From Pseudomonas citronellolis (GTDB lineage: Bacteria > Pseudomonadota > Gammaproteobacteria > Pseudomonadales > Pseudomonadaceae), in contig NZ_JARJLT010000064.1 in NCBI RefSeq assembly GCF_029335315.1, forward strand, positions 1 through 63,577: 63,577 nucleotides of DNA, given 5' to 3'. Both the position numbers and the translations under genes were made by a program. Shown here piece by piece: positions 18,260 to 27,887 of the stretch. The first letter of the stretch is position 1, and each line of letters opens with the position of its first letter. The notes under the pieces are model-generated. The model saw only the letters and a program-made list of their open reading frames with translations. It had not been told where the DNA came from and did no database searches.

Positions 18260-18895
18260 GTGTGGGAACTGGTTCAAGCGGGCGGCTGGATGATGCTGCC
18301 GATCATTCTGAGCTCCATCGCCGCCACCGCCATCGTCGCCGAGCGGCTCTGGACCCTGCGCCGCAGCCGCATCGCCCCGCCGCAGCTGCTCGGCCAGGTG
18401 TGGAAGCAGATCAAGGACAAGAAGATGAACAGCCAGGCCCTCAAGGACCTCAAGGCGTCTTCTCCGCTGGGCGAAATCCTCGCCGCCGGCCTGGTCAACT
18501 CCAAGCACGGTCGCGAGATCATGAAGGAGTGCATCGAGGAGTCCGCCGGGCGGGTGATCCACGAGATGGAGCGCTACCTCAACGCCCTCGGCACCATCGC
18601 CGCCATGGCCCCGCTGCTGGGCCTGCTGGGCACGGTGTTCGGCATGATCCAGATATTCAGCGCCTTCATGGGCGACGGCATGGCCAACGCCCCGCAGCTC
18701 GCCGGCGGCATCTCCAAGGCCCTGGTGACCACCGCTTCCGGCCTGATCGTGGCGATTCCCGCGGTGTTCTTCCACCGCTACCTGCTGCGCCGCGTCGATG
18801 AGCTGGTGGTGGCCATGGAGCAGGAAGCCATCAAGCTGGTGGAGATGGTCCAGGGCGACCGCGAAGTCGACCTTTCCGAGGATGGCAAAGCGTGA
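18260..18895 (+). CDS. exbB: MotA/TolQ/ExbB proton-channel protein
   Basis: A 211-residue ExbB-type subunit of a proton-driven energy-transducing complex in the inner membrane. It has three hydrophobic segments (starting about residues 8, 112 and 155) and the conserved core LGTVFGMIQIFSAF. The GTG start at 18260 follows AGGGG at a good distance and directly precedes WELVQAGGWMMLP, the usual N terminus; an upstream GTG at 18227 is less likely. It overlaps exbD by 4 bp. There is no tonB gene here, so the energised partner must be encoded elsewhere. Confidence 0.9.
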   Translation: MWELVQAGGWMMLPIILSSIAATAIVAERLWTLRRSRIAPPQLLGQVWKQIKDKKMNSQALKDLKASSPLGEILAAGLVNSKHGREIMKECIEESAGRVIHEMERYLNALGTIAAMAPLLGLLGTVFGMIQIFSAFMGDGMANAPQLAGGISKALVTTASGLIVAIPAVFFHRYLLRRVDELVVAMEQEAIKLVEMVQGDREVDLSEDGKA

Positions 18896-19332
18896 AATTC
18901 CGCCGCAGAAGTGGTGGCGCCGCCCGCGATGACGTGTTCATCAACCTGGCGTCGCTGATCGACGTGATCTTCGTCCTGCTGCTGTTCTTCGTGGTCACCA
19001 CCACCTTCAGCCGGCCGACCCAGCTGAAGGTCGAGCTGCCCGAGGCGGTCAGCGGCACGCCGCCGGAAGCCACCGACGTCAAGCCGCTGGAGCTGGATAT
19101 CGACGCCGCTGGCCACTACGCGCTGAACGGCCAGACCCTGGTGAACAGTGACCTCGCCACCCTGATGGCGGCGATGCAGAAGGAATCCGCCGGCGACAGC
19201 AACCTGCCGCTGGTGATCACCGCCGACGGCAAGGCCACCCACCAGGCGGTGGTCACCGCCATGGACGCGGCCGGCAAGCTCGGCTTCAGCCACCTGCGCA
19301 TCACCACCGTCGAGGCGCAGGCCAAGCCCTGA
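18892..19332 (+). CDS. exbD: ExbD/TolR biopolymer transport protein
   Basis: A 146-residue ExbD-family protein with one N-terminal membrane helix, [18 protein letters not shown] at about residues 22-39, containing the conserved proton-carrying Asp, and a periplasmic domain with [21 protein letters not shown]. The GTG start overlaps the exbB stop, and its own stop overlaps the lpxK start as TGATG. It pairs with exbB in a proton channel, and the coupling to lpxK suggests an envelope role. Confidence 0.92.
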   Translation: MKFRRRSGGAARDDVFINLASLIDVIFVLLLFFVVTTTFSRPTQLKVELPEAVSGTPPEATDVKPLELDIDAAGHYALNGQTLVNSDLATLMAAMQKESAGDSNLPLVITADGKATHQAVVTAMDAAGKLGFSHLRITTVEAQAKP

Positions 19333-20330
19333 TGGCATTCTCCGACCGCCTGCTGCAGGCCTGGTACCAGGGCCACCCGGCCCTCGGCCTGCTGCGTCCG
19401 CTGGAGGCGCTGTACCGCCGCGTGGCGCTGCGCAAGCGCACCGACTACCTGCAGGGCCGCCGCGAGGCCTATCGCGCTCCGGTGCCGGTGATCGTGGTCG
19501 GCAATATCACCGTCGGCGGCACCGGCAAGACGCCGATGATCCTCTGGCTGATCGAACACTGCCGCGCCCGTGGCCTCAAGGTCGGCGTGGTCAGCCGCGG
19601 CTACGGCGCCAAGCCGCCGAGCCTGCCGTGGCGGGTTCGCGCCGAACAGCGCGCGGACCAGGCCGGCGACGAACCCCTGATGATCGTCCAGCGCAGCGGC
19701 GTGCCCCTGGTGATCGACCCGGATCGCCCGGCCGCGGTGCGCGCGCTGCTGGCGGAGGAGCCGGTCGACCTGATCCTCTGCGACGACGGCCTGCAGCACT
19801 ACCGCCTGGCCCGTGACCTGGAACTGGTGCTGATCGACGCCGCGCGCGGCCTGGGCAATCGCCGCTGCCTGCCGGCCGGCCCCCTGCGCGAGCCGGTGGA
19901 GCGCCTGGAATCGGTGGACGCGGTGCTCTACAACGGTGCCAGCGCCGATCCCCAGGGCGCCTTCTCCTTCACCCTGCGACCATCGGCCCTGGTCAACCTG
20001 CGCAGTGGCCAGCGCGTGGGGCCGGAGCATTTCCCGGCGGGCCAGCAGGTCCACGCCCTGGCCGGCATCGGCAACCCGCAGCGTTTCTTCGCGACGCTCG
20101 AGGCGCTACACTGGCGGCCTGTTCCGCACGCCTTCCCGGACCACGCGGCCTACAGCGCCGAGCAACTGAACTTCAGCCCGCCGCTGCCGCTGCTGATGAC
20201 CGAGAAGGACGCGGTGAAATGCCGGGCCTTCGCCGCCGCCGACTGGTGGTACCTCGCGGTCGACGCGCAGCCTTCCCCGGCCTTCGTCGCCTGGTTCGAC
20301 GCCCAGCTCGAGCGCCTGACCGCGCGCTGA
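19332..20330 (+). CDS. lpxK: Tetraacyldisaccharide 4'-kinase
   Basis: A 332-residue membrane-associated kinase that phosphorylates the lipid A precursor at the 4' position, the sixth step of the Raetz pathway. The P-loop is [14 protein letters not shown] at about residues 55-68, with the family [14 protein letters not shown] later and SRGYGAK between. The N-terminal region [12 protein letters not shown] forms the membrane-facing helix. Length is normal. It is coupled to exbD and is followed by a Trm112-like gene and kdsB, the usual Pseudomonas order. Confidence 0.96.
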   Translation: MAFSDRLLQAWYQGHPALGLLRPLEALYRRVALRKRTDYLQGRREAYRAPVPVIVVGNITVGGTGKTPMILWLIEHCRARGLKVGVVSRGYGAKPPSLPWRVRAEQRADQAGDEPLMIVQRSGVPLVIDPDRPAAVRALLAEEPVDLILCDDGLQHYRLARDLELVLIDAARGLGNRRCLPAGPLREPVERLESVDAVLYNGASADPQGAFSFTLRPSALVNLRSGQRVGPEHFPAGQQVHALAGIGNPQRFFATLEALHWRPVPHAFPDHAAYSAEQLNFSPPLPLLMTEKDAVKCRAFAAADWWYLAVDAQPSPAFVAWFDAQLERLTAR

Positions 20331-20372
20331 CCGGTGGCACGGCCGCCCCACTCGCCTTCCAAGGATTCCCCC

Positions 20373-20558
20373 ATGGACCCGAAACTCCTCGACATCCTCG
20401 CCTGCCCGCTGTGCAAGGGCCCGCTGAAGCTCACCGACGACAAGTCCGAACTGATCTGCAAGGCCGATGGCCTGGCCTACCCGGTGCGCGACGGCATCCC
20501 GGTGATGCTCGAGGGCGAGGCCCGCACCCTGAACGTCGACGAACGCCTGGACAAGTGA
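20373..20558 (+). CDS. Trm112-family (YcaR-like) small zinc protein
   Basis: A 61-residue UPF0434/Trm112 protein. It starts [19 protein letters not shown] with a CPLC pair; one further Cys (LICKADG) gives three cysteines, so zinc binding would need another ligand. It ends with the conserved [17 protein letters not shown]. Members sit beside lpxK and kdsB in many Gammaproteobacteria; a role as partner or stabiliser of another enzyme is plausible but unproven. ATG 20373 was chosen over an upstream frame start because it gives the exact family N terminus. Confidence 0.9.
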   Translation: MDPKLLDILACPLCKGPLKLTDDKSELICKADGLAYPVRDGIPVMLEGEARTLNVDERLDK

Positions 20559-20578
20559 CAACGAGCCGAGACCCAGCG

Positions 20579-21343
20579 ATGAGCCAGAAATTCACCGTCG
20601 TCATCCCGGCCCGTTTCGCCTCCACCCGCCTGCCCGGCAAGCCGCTGCAGGACATCGCCGGCAAGCCCATGGTCCAGCATGTCTGGGAGCAGGCGCGCAA
20701 GAGCGCCGCGTCGCGGGTGGTGATCGCCACCGATGATGCGCGCATCCTCGAAGCGGCCAACGTCTTCGGTGCCGAAGCGCTGCTGACCCGCGTCGATCAC
20801 AACTCCGGCACCGACCGCCTGGCCGAAGTGGCCGACGCCCTGGGCCTGGTGGACGACGACATCGTGGTCAACGTGCAGGGCGACGAGCCACTGATCCCGC
20901 CGGCCATCATCGACCAGGTGGCGGCCAACCTCGCGGCGCACGCGGAAGCCGGTATCGCCACCCTGGCCGAGCCGATCCACGAGCTGGCCGCGCTGTTCAA
21001 CCCGAACGTGGTCAAGGTCGTCACCGACCTGAACGGCCTGGCCCTGACCTTCAGCCGCGCGCCCCTGCCCTGGGCCCGCGACGCCCTGGCCAAGGACCCG
21101 GACAGCCTGCCGCAAGGCGTGCCGTTCCGCCGCCACATCGGCATCTACGCCTACCGCGCGCGCTTCCTCCGCGACTTCGTCGCCTGGGGCCCGTGCTGGC
21201 TGGAAGACACCGAGTGCCTGGAGCAGCTGCGCGCGCTCTGGCACGGCGTGCGCATCCACGTGGCCGACGCCCTCGAGGCGCCGCAGGCCGGCGTGGACAC
21301 CGCCGAGGACCTGGAGCGCGTCAGGCGCCTGCTGGGGGCCTGA
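20579..21343 (+). CDS. kdsB: 3-deoxy-manno-octulosonate cytidylyltransferase
   Basis: A 254-residue enzyme that activates Kdo as CMP-Kdo for the LPS inner core. It starts [20 protein letters not shown] with the nucleotide-binding GKPL motif, followed by [11 protein letters not shown] and [13 protein letters not shown], all hallmark segments. ATG 20579 follows the Trm112-like gene by 20 bp. The stop overlaps the next start as TGATG. Confidence 0.96.
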   Translation: MSQKFTVVIPARFASTRLPGKPLQDIAGKPMVQHVWEQARKSAASRVVIATDDARILEAANVFGAEALLTRVDHNSGTDRLAEVADALGLVDDDIVVNVQGDEPLIPPAIIDQVAANLAAHAEAGIATLAEPIHELAALFNPNVVKVVTDLNGLALTFSRAPLPWARDALAKDPDSLPQGVPFRRHIGIYAYRARFLRDFVAWGPCWLEDTECLEQLRALWHGVRIHVADALEAPQAGVDTAEDLERVRRLLGA

Positions 21344-21807
21344 TGCGCGTCCTCTTCGTCTGCCTGGGCAACATCTGCCGTTCACCCACCGCCGAGGGAG
21401 TGTTCCGCCACAAGCTGCGCGAGGCCGGCCTCGAGTCGCGGGTGACAGTGGACTCCGCCGGCACCGGCGACTGGCACGTGGGCAAGGCGCCGGACGCCCG
21501 CACCCGCGTGGCGGCTATGCGTCGTGGCTACGACCTGTCGGCGCTGCGTGCGCGCCAGGTCGAGCGTGGCGATTTCCGCGACTTCGACCTGATCCTGGCG
21601 ATGGACCTGAACAACCTGGCCGACCTCCAGCGGCTCGGCCGCGACGCCGGCCCCGCCGAACTGGACCTGTTCCTGCGCCGCTACGCCGGCGAGCTGGACG
21701 AGGTGCCGGACCCCTATTACGGCGGCGAAGCCGGTTTCGAGCGGGTGCTGGACCTGGTCGAGCGCGCCTGCGACGCCCTGTTGCTGGAAGTGAAGGGACG
21801 CCTGTGA
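21343..21807 (+). CDS. Low-molecular-weight protein tyrosine phosphatase
   Basis: A 154-residue cytoplasmic phosphatase with the catalytic P-loop CLGNICRSPTAEG at about residues 7-19 (CX5R) and the general-acid Asp in EVPDPYYGG near residue 125. It is nested in the kdsB-murB operon by 1-bp and 4-bp overlaps. Its placement among LPS and peptidoglycan genes suggests action on envelope biosynthesis, but the substrate is unknown. It is not linked to a BY-kinase gene in this window. Confidence 0.93.
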   Translation: MRVLFVCLGNICRSPTAEGVFRHKLREAGLESRVTVDSAGTGDWHVGKAPDARTRVAAMRRGYDLSALRARQVERGDFRDFDLILAMDLNNLADLQRLGRDAGPAELDLFLRRYAGELDEVPDPYYGGEAGFERVLDLVERACDALLLEVKGRL

Positions 21808-22823
21808 GCCTGAACCTGGAAAAAGACGTATCCCTGAAAGCCTTCAACACCTTCGGCATCGAAGCGCGCGCTCGGCTGTTCGCCGAGGCGCACGACGACC
21901 AGGAAGTGATGCAGGGCCTCGCCCTGGCCGTGGAACACGACCTGCCGCTGCTGGTGCTCGGCGGCGGCAGCAACCTGCTGCTGACCCGTGACGTCGAGGC
22001 TTTGGTGCTGCGCATGGCCAGTCGTGGTGTGCGGATCCTCGACGACGATGGCGTTGCCGTGCGCATCGAGGCCGAGGCTGGCGAGACCTGGGACGACCTG
22101 GTGCGCTGGAGTCTGGAACAGGGCTTCGGCGGCCTGGAGAATCTCAGCCTGATCCCCGGCACGGTCGGCGCCGCGCCCATGCAGAACATCGGCGCCTACG
22201 GCGTGGAGCTGAAGGACGTGTTCGACAGCCTGGTCGCGCTCGACCGCCACAGCGGCGGCCTGCGCGAATTCCAGCTGGGCGACTGCGCCTTCGCCTACCG
22301 CGAAAGTCTGTTCAAGCGCGAGCCGGGGCGCTGGGTGATCCTGCGCGTGCGCCTGAAACTGTCGCGCCAGGCAGCCCTGCACCTGGACTACGGTCCGGTG
22401 CGCCAGCGCCTGGTGGAGCAGGGCGTGACACAGCCGAGCCCGGCCGACGTGGCGCGGGTGATCTGCGCGATCCGCCGTGAGAAGCTGCCCGACCCGGCGC
22501 AACTGGGCAACGCCGGCAGCTTTTTCAAGAACCCCCTGGTGCCCGCCGCCGTCGTCGAGCGCCTGCGCGGTGAGTACCCGGACCTGGTCGCCTATCCCCA
22601 GGCCGATGGGCAGTTCAAGCTGGCCGCCGGCTGGCTGATCGACAAGGCCGGCTGGAAAGGCTTCCGTGACGGCGCCGCCGGCGTCCACGCGCAGCAGGCG
22701 CTGGTGCTGGTCAACTACGGCGGTGCCAGCGGCGCGCAGATCCAGGCGCTGGCCGAGCGGATCCGCACGGATATCCACGAGCGCTTCGGCGTGGAGCTGG
22801 AAATGGAGCCCAACCTCTACTGA
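21804..22823 (+). CDS. murB: UDP-N-acetylenolpyruvoylglucosamine reductase
   Basis: A 339-residue FAD enzyme that makes UDP-MurNAc for peptidoglycan. It starts with the family segment SLKAFNTFGIEARA, has the FAD loop LGGGSNLLLT, the GTVGAAPMQNIGAYG region and the catalytic serine in NAGSFFKNP. It belongs to the type I MurB (E. coli-like, with the longer C-terminal domain). GTG start overlapping the phosphatase stop. It ends the operon, 20 bp before a strong terminator. Confidence 0.96.
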   Translation: MSLNLEKDVSLKAFNTFGIEARARLFAEAHDDQEVMQGLALAVEHDLPLLVLGGGSNLLLTRDVEALVLRMASRGVRILDDDGVAVRIEAEAGETWDDLVRWSLEQGFGGLENLSLIPGTVGAAPMQNIGAYGVELKDVFDSLVALDRHSGGLREFQLGDCAFAYRESLFKREPGRWVILRVRLKLSRQAALHLDYGPVRQRLVEQGVTQPSPADVARVICAIRREKLPDPAQLGNAGSFFKNPLVPAAVVERLRGEYPDLVAYPQADGQFKLAAGWLIDKAGWKGFRDGAAGVHAQQALVLVNYGGASGAQIQALAERIRTDIHERFGVELEMEPNLY

Positions 22824-22842
22824 GGGTGGGCTGAAAGAGGAG

Positions 22843-22873
22843 GGCGCTGACCGGCAACGGCAGCGCCTTTTTC
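22843..22873 (+). terminator. Rho-independent terminator after murB
   Basis: GGCGCTG at 22843-22849 pairs with CAGCGCC at 22861-22867, with an inner CCG/CGG pairing, followed by TTTTTC. It is a textbook plus-strand terminator of the comEC-murB unit. Confidence 0.85.
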
Positions 22874-23093
22874 TTTGCCTGAGGACCGGGCCCCTGCGAA
22901 ATACCCCTGAGGCGACTTTCGTAGGATGGGTTGAGTTTACGAAACCCATGCGGTCGTGGTGATGGGTGCCATGTTTGCGGAGGGGGTAGGGATGGGTTCC
23001 GTCCACTATGGCCTCCGGCGCGACGCGGATCGCGGATGAATCCGCGCCTGCAAGGTGCCCGGTCATGTCTGTGGCGGCGGTAAATCGCGGGCG
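22874..23093. repeat. Non-coding region between murB and rne with degenerate palindromic repeats
   Basis: This stretch holds GATGGGTT...AAACCCATG (22925-22950), two more GATGGGT copies near 22971 and 22991, and GCGGAT...ATCCGC near 23025-23045. The CGTAGGATGGGTT start at 22919 resembles dispersed Pseudomonas intergenic repeats. No gene is supported. Confidence 0.4.
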
Positions 23094-23127
23094 AAAAAAA
23101 AGGGGATGCCCAGGCATCCCCTTTTTT
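23094..23127. terminator. Bidirectional terminator at the 3' end of rne
   Basis: GGGGATGCC and GGCATCCCC pair across a CA loop, flanked by eight A and six T. On the minus strand this gives a hairpin followed by a T-run, terminating rne 14 bp after its stop codon. Confidence 0.9.
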
Positions 23128-23141
23128 CAGCGCTCGGCCAA

Positions 23142-26100
23142 TCAGCTGTGGTGTTTTTCCACGGCTTCGTGGTGCTGCTCGGCTTTCTCGGCTTCGGCTT
23201 CGGCTTCGACCGGCGCCTCGACAGCGGCGGACTCGGCCTCGACAGCCACGGTTTCCACAGCCTGCTCGGCTTCGGCTACCGGCGCTTCGGCGACGACGGC
23301 TTCAACCTCGACGCTCTGCTCGACCGCGGCGGCTTCGACCACTGCGGGCGCAGCGGCGGCGGCCTCGGCGGCTTCGCGGGCCAGACGCTCGGCTTCGCGC
23401 TGCTGGCGACGGCGCTCGCGCGGGTCGTTCAGGGCGCGGCCGGTGGTGTTGGCTGCCGGGGCATCGGCTTGCGCTTCAGCGGCGGGCTCGATGGCGGCAG
23501 GGGCTTCGACCACGGCTTCGACGGCCGGGGTTTCGACTGCTGCTGCTTCGACCTGCGGAGCCTCGACGGCCACCGGGGCGGCTTCGGCGACGGTTTCCAC
23601 GACCGGCTGGGCCGCTTCTTCAGCGATGAAGGCTGCGGATTCGCTCGGTTGCAGGCTGAACTCGACGGCCTGTTCCTCGGCGCTTTCCTCGCGGGTTTCG
23701 GTCACGACGACGCTTTCCGCGGCGGCTTCGACGGCAACGGCTGCCGGCTCGGCCGATTGTTCGGCAGCGGACTCGGCTACGTGCTCGACAACCTGCTCGG
23801 CGACCACGGCAGCGGCTACGCCTGCCACGGCCAGGGACGACTCGGCACCCGCTTGCGGCTCTTCGCCTTCGACGCCTTCGACGCCATCGGCACCGGCTTC
23901 ACGCTGACGCTCGCGGCGGTTGCTGCGGCGGCGCTGGCCACGGGAGCGGCGGCGCGGACGTTCGTCATCGCTGCCTTCCTGATCGTCCTGCTCCAGCAGT
24001 TCCTCGTTGTTCGGCAGCTCTTCGGCTTCCAGGGCAACGGCTTCGCGGGCCTGGCGCTCCTCGCGCGGCGGACGCTCGCCACGTTCACGGCGCTCGCCAC
24101 GCTCTTCGCGCGGTTGACGCTCTTCACGGGGCTGGCGCTCTTCGCGCGGCTGACGTTCGGCACGTTCTTCACGCGGTTGGCGTTCTTCGCGAGGCTGACG
24201 CTCGGCGCGTTCTTCACGCGGCTGGCGTTCTTCACGCGGTTGACGCTCGGTGCGCTCTTCACGCGGCTGGCGCTCTTCGCGCGGCTGACGTTCGGCACGC
24301 TCTTCGCGCGGCTGGCGTTCCTCGCGCGGCTGACGCTCGGCGCGTTCTTCACGCGGCTGACGGTCCTCGCGGGGCTGGCGCTCTTCACGCGGTTGACGCT
24401 CGGCACGCTCTTCGCGCGGCTGGCGCTCTTCGCGGGCAGGACGCTCGGCGCGTTCTTCGCGACGACGCTCGTTGCGCTCGCCGCGCTCTTCGCGAGGCTT
24501 GCGCTCTTCGTCACGACGACCGCCTTCGCGGCGACGGTTCTGCTGGCGGCCGTTGCGACGCTCTTCCGGCGAGGCGCTGCGCTCGCTGGCAGGCTTCTCG
24601 GCGCTGACGGCCGGCTTGACCTCTTCTTCCTTGCCGGCGAACAGGCTCACCAGCGACTTGACCAGGCCCTGGAACAGGCTCGGTTGCGGCATCGGCTTGG
24701 CGGCTTCCACCGGTTGCGGCGCGGCGGCCTGTTCGGCCTGCTGCGGAGCGGGGGTCTGCGGGGAAACGGTCTTCACCGCGGCTTCCTGGCGAACCAGGGT
24801 GCGGGTGGCGCTGACCGGCTGGACTTCCTCGTGCTCGATCTGGGCCATCTCGTAGCTGGTGTGGCCGACCAGCAGGTCCGGGTTGTCGTCACGCAGGCGC
24901 TGGACTTCGAAGTGCGGGGTTTCCAGGTGCTCGTCCGGCAGGATGAAGATGCGCGCGCGGGTGCGCAGCTCGATCTTGGTGATGGCGTTGCGCTTCTCGT
25001 TGAGCAGGAAGGCGGCGACCTGGAAGGGCACGCGAGCGCGGACTTCCGCGGTGCGGTCCTTCAGCGCTTCTTCCTCGATCAGGCGCAGGATGGCCAGCGA
25101 CAGGGACTCGACGTCGCGGATGATGCCCTGGCCGTTGCAGCGCGGGCAGACGATGCCGCTGGTCTCGCCGAGGGACGGACGCAGGCGCTGACGGGACATC
25201 TCCAGCAGGCCGAAGCGCGAGATGCGCCCGACCTGGACGCGCGCGCGGTCGGCCTCGAGGGCTTCGCGAACGCGCTCTTCCACGGCGCGCTGGTTCTTCG
25301 CCGGGGTCATGTCGATGAAGTCGATGACGATCAGGCCGCCGATGTCACGCAGACGCAGCTGGCGGGCGATTTCCTCGGCCGCTTCCAGGTTGGTCTGCAG
25401 CGCGGTCTCCTCGATGTCGCCGCCCTTGGTGGCGCGCGCCGAGTTGATGTCGATGGAAACCAGGGCTTCGGTCGGGTCGATGACGATGGAGCCGCCGGAG
25501 GGCAGCTTCACTTCGCGCTGGAAGGCGGTCTCGATCTGGCTCTCGATCTGGAAGCGGTTGAACAGCGGAACGCTGTCCTGGTACAGCTTGACCTTGCTGG
25601 CGTACTGCGGCATCACCTGGCGGATGAAGTTCAGGGCTTCTTCCTGGGCGTCGATGCTGTCGATCAGTACTTCGCCGATGTCCTGGCGCAGGTAGTCGCG
25701 GATGGCGCGGATGATGACGTTGCTTTCCTGGTAGATCAGGAAGGGCGCGCCACGCTCGCCGGAGGCTTCCTTGATGGCGCCCCACAGCTGCAGCAGGTAG
25801 TCCAGGTCCCATTGCAGCTCTTCGGAGCTGCGGCCCAGGCCGGCGGTGCGGACGATCAGGCCCATGTCGGCGGGGGCGTTGAGGCCGTTCAGCGCTTCAC
25901 GCAGTTCGTTGCGCTCTTCGCCTTCGATGCGGCGGGAGATGCCACCGGCACGCGGGTTGTTCGGCATCAGCACGAGGTAGCGGCCGGCGAGGCTGATGAA
26001 GGTGGTCAGGGCCGCGCCCTTGTTGCCACGTTCTTCCTTCTCGACCTGGACGATGACTTCCTGACCCTCGCTCAGCACATCCTTGATATTGATGCGGCCG

Positions 26101-26348
26101 TCGGGGTTCTTCTTGAAGTACTCGCGGGAAATTTCCTTGAGGGGGAGGAAACCGTGGCGCTCGGCGCCGAAGTCGACGAAGGCGGCTTCCAGGCTGGGCT
26201 CGATGCGGGTGATGCGGCCCTTGTAGATGTTGGCCTTCTTCTGTTCGCGCGCACCGGATTCGATATCCAGGTCGAACAGACGCTGGCCATCTACCAGCGC
26301 TACACGCAACTCTTCGGGTTGAGTCGCGTTGATCAGCATTCTTTTCAT
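23142..26348 (-). CDS. rne: Ribonuclease E
   Basis: A 1068-residue endoribonuclease, the core of the RNA degradosome. The N-terminal catalytic half contains an S1 domain (about 35-120), the DNase I-like catalytic segments [11 protein letters not shown] and [11 protein letters not shown] with the metal-binding aspartates, and the zinc link CPRCNGQG near residue 400. The C-terminal half is disordered: an Arg/Glu-rich tandem-repeat region (about residues 620-755) and then an Ala/Glu/Val-rich tail. The start [21 protein letters not shown] fixes ATG 26348. The gene is monocistronic with a long upstream leader and its own terminator. Long antisense open frames across it reflect codon bias. Confidence 0.97.
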   Translation of the reverse strand: MKRMLINATQPEELRVALVDGQRLFDLDIESGAREQKKANIYKGRITRIEPSLEAAFVDFGAERHGFLPLKEISREYFKKNPDGRINIKDVLSEGQEVIVQVEKEERGNKGAALTTFISLAGRYLVLMPNNPRAGGISRRIEGEERNELREALNGLNAPADMGLIVRTAGLGRSSEELQWDLDYLLQLWGAIKEASGERGAPFLIYQESNVIIRAIRDYLRQDIGEVLIDSIDAQEEALNFIRQVMPQYASKVKLYQDSVPLFNRFQIESQIETAFQREVKLPSGGSIVIDPTEALVSIDINSARATKGGDIEETALQTNLEAAEEIARQLRLRDIGGLIVIDFIDMTPAKNQRAVEERVREALEADRARVQVGRISRFGLLEMSRQRLRPSLGETSGIVCPRCNGQGIIRDVESLSLAILRLIEEEALKDRTAEVRARVPFQVAAFLLNEKRNAITKIELRTRARIFILPDEHLETPHFEVQRLRDDNPDLLVGHTSYEMAQIEHEEVQPVSATRTLVRQEAAVKTVSPQTPAPQQAEQAAAPQPVEAAKPMPQPSLFQGLVKSLVSLFAGKEEEVKPAVSAEKPASERSASPEERRNGRQQNRRREGGRRDEERKPREERGERNERRREERAERPAREERQPREERAERQPREERQPREDRQPREERAERQPREERQPREERAERQPREERQPREERTERQPREERQPREERAERQPREERQPREERAERQPREERQPREERQPREERGERRERGERPPREERQAREAVALEAEELPNNEELLEQDDQEGSDDERPRRRSRGQRRRSNRRERQREAGADGVEGVEGEEPQAGAESSLAVAGVAAAVVAEQVVEHVAESAAEQSAEPAAVAVEAAAESVVVTETREESAEEQAVEFSLQPSESAAFIAEEAAQPVVETVAEAAPVAVEAPQVEAAAVETPAVEAVVEAPAAIEPAAEAQADAPAANTTGRALNDPRERRRQQREAERLAREAAEAAAAAPAVVEAAAVEQSVEVEAVVAEAPVAEAEQAVETVAVEAESAAVEAPVEAEAEAEKAEQHHEAVEKHHS
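24090..24480 (-). repeat. In-frame 45-nt tandem repeats inside rne
   Basis: About seven units of 15 residues with consensus [15 protein letters not shown], some lengthened by an extra QPREER or changed to TER/GER. The repeat is visible at DNA level as alternating cgcg-ctcttc and cgctcgg blocks. It encodes an arginine-rich region comparable in position to the RNA-binding segments of enterobacterial RNase E. Copy number is likely to vary between strains. Confidence 0.85.
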
Positions 26349-26930
26349 GTAGTACCAATGGTTTCCGGGCCACCGGAAACGGCAATCGGCACCCACGACT
26401 CTTACGGTCGGTGCTCGGGCGCGTACTCGGGAATGGCGGACCATTCCCGTGTCCAGCGACGGTCGGCTAGCTACGAGCCGATATCGCGACTACGTCTCCT
26501 GCTTGTCGTGATCGAACAAGCAATCAACAGGAGGAGGAATCAACTGTCGGAGGCGGACGATAGAATGCGTCTTGCAACTCAGGCGGTGCCAGCTACGCGG
26601 TCCGACGGTTGTGCATCTCCACCCTGCACGTTTCCTTTAGAAGAAGCGGGTGCCGCTCGCAGAATCCGGGAGCGGGTTGGCTTTTCACGGCTACCGAGGC
26701 TGCCGTGCGTCATGTCTCAAGGCTTGGGTTCCGAGTCGTTGCGGTGGGGATAACTGATCCTCCGCGGCAACGCTTCGCAGGACTGCCTCACGTCCGTTCA
26801 ATGTGTTTTGCAGGCAGTGGGGATGGCGATTTCGCTGACATCCGCGGGCCTGGCCACTTTTGGCGGCCTCCCGACTATAGCAGCAATGATTAAGTGCTTC
26901 AATTGAATGAAAAATTGCTATGATGGGCGT
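26349..26930. promoter_or_regulatory. Divergent rne-rluC intergenic region with probable long rne 5' leader
   Basis: There is no credible gene in these 582 bp. Read on the minus strand it should hold the rne promoter and leader; several inverted repeats are visible, including GCTCGCAG...GGGAGCGGG near 26655-26680. In enterobacteria the rne leader is used for autoregulation by RNase E; the same here is an inference from length and position. The rluC promoter occupies the right end. Confidence 0.5.
26916..26924 (+). promoter_or_regulatory. Extended -10 promoter of rluC
   Basis: TGCTATGAT is an extended -10 element (TGn followed by TATGAT at 26919-26924). The -35 region is poor. The rluC ATG begins 7 bp after the -10 box, about where transcription would start, so the mRNA may be leaderless. 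Confidence 0.55.
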
Positions 26931-27887
26931 ATGACGAATCCCACCTCTCCGACTTCCGGCGTACAGCTGCTTGAAGTCGCGCCGGAATATGCCGGTCAGC
27001 GCATCGACAATTTCCTCAGAACCCAGCTCAAAGGCGTACCCAAGACCCTGATCTATCGCATCCTGCGCAAGGGCGAGGTGCGCGTGAACAAGGGGCGGAT
27101 CAAGCCCGAGTACAAGCTGCAGGCCGGCGACGTGGTTCGTGTGCCGCCACTGCGCCTGGCCGAGCGCGACGAGCCGGCCCCGCTGGCCCAGGGACTGCTG
27201 GAGCGCCTGGAGGCGTCGATCGTCTTCGAGGACAAGGCGCTGATCGTGATCAACAAGCCGGCCGGCATCGCCGTGCATGGCGGCAGCGGCCTCAACTACG
27301 GGGTGATCGAGGCCTTCCGCCAGCTGCGCCCGGACGCCAAGGACATCGAGCTGGTCCACCGCCTGGATCGCGACACCTCGGGCCTGCTGATGATCGCCAA
27401 GAAGCGCAGCATGCTGCGCCATCTGCACGATGCGCTGCGCAACGAGCACGCGGTGGACAAGCGCTACCACGCCCTGGTGCGCGGCAACTGGCCCGCCGCC
27501 AAGAAGCAGGTTCGCGCGCCGCTGATGAAGAACAACCTGCGTTCCGGCGAGCGCATGGTCGAGGTCAACGTCGAAGGCAAGGATGCGCTCACCGAGTTCA
27601 AGGTGCTGCGCCGCTTCGGTGACTTCGCCACCCTGGTGGAGGCCCGTCCGATCACCGGCCGGACCCACCAGATCCGCGTCCACGCCAAGCACGCCGGGCA
27701 CGCCATCGCCGGCGACCCCAAGTACGGCGACGACGAATTCTCCCGCGAGATCCGCGAGCTGGGCGGCAAGCGCCTGTTCCTGCACTCGGCGCAGTTGCGC
27801 GTGCCGATGCCCGACGGCTTGACCCTGGAGCTCGAGGCGGAAGTCGACGACATGTGGCGTGGCACGTTGGAGCGCCTGGATGCCTGA
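26931..27887 (+). CDS. rluC: 23S rRNA pseudouridine synthase RluC
   Basis: A 318-residue enzyme that modifies uridines 955, 2504 and 2580 (E. coli numbering) of 23S rRNA. It has an N-terminal S4 RNA-binding domain ([19 protein letters not shown]), then the RluA-family catalytic core with [12 protein letters not shown] holding the catalytic Asp, and [17 protein letters not shown] 26931 gives the usual short N terminus; there is no ribosome site and the promoter is immediately upstream. It lies divergent to rne, the conserved order, and overlaps the next gene by 8 bp. Confidence 0.95.
   Translation: MTNPTSPTSGVQLLEVAPEYAGQRIDNFLRTQLKGVPKTLIYRILRKGEVRVNKGRIKPEYKLQAGDVVRVPPLRLAERDEPAPLAQGLLERLEASIVFEDKALIVINKPAGIAVHGGSGLNYGVIEAFRQLRPDAKDIELVHRLDRDTSGLLMIAKKRSMLRHLHDALRNEHAVDKRYHALVRGNWPAAKKQVRAPLMKNNLRSGERMVEVNVEGKDALTEFKVLRRFGDFATLVEARPITGRTHQIRVHAKHAGHAIAGDPKYGDDEFSREIRELGGKRLFLHSAQLRVPMPDGLTLELEAEVDDMWRGTLERLDA

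Noticed and set aside
23055-26753. A 1232-codon open frame antisense to rne
   Set aside because: It mirrors the rne coding frame, has low-complexity composition and no domain, and comes from strong GC bias at third positions and the repeat tract.
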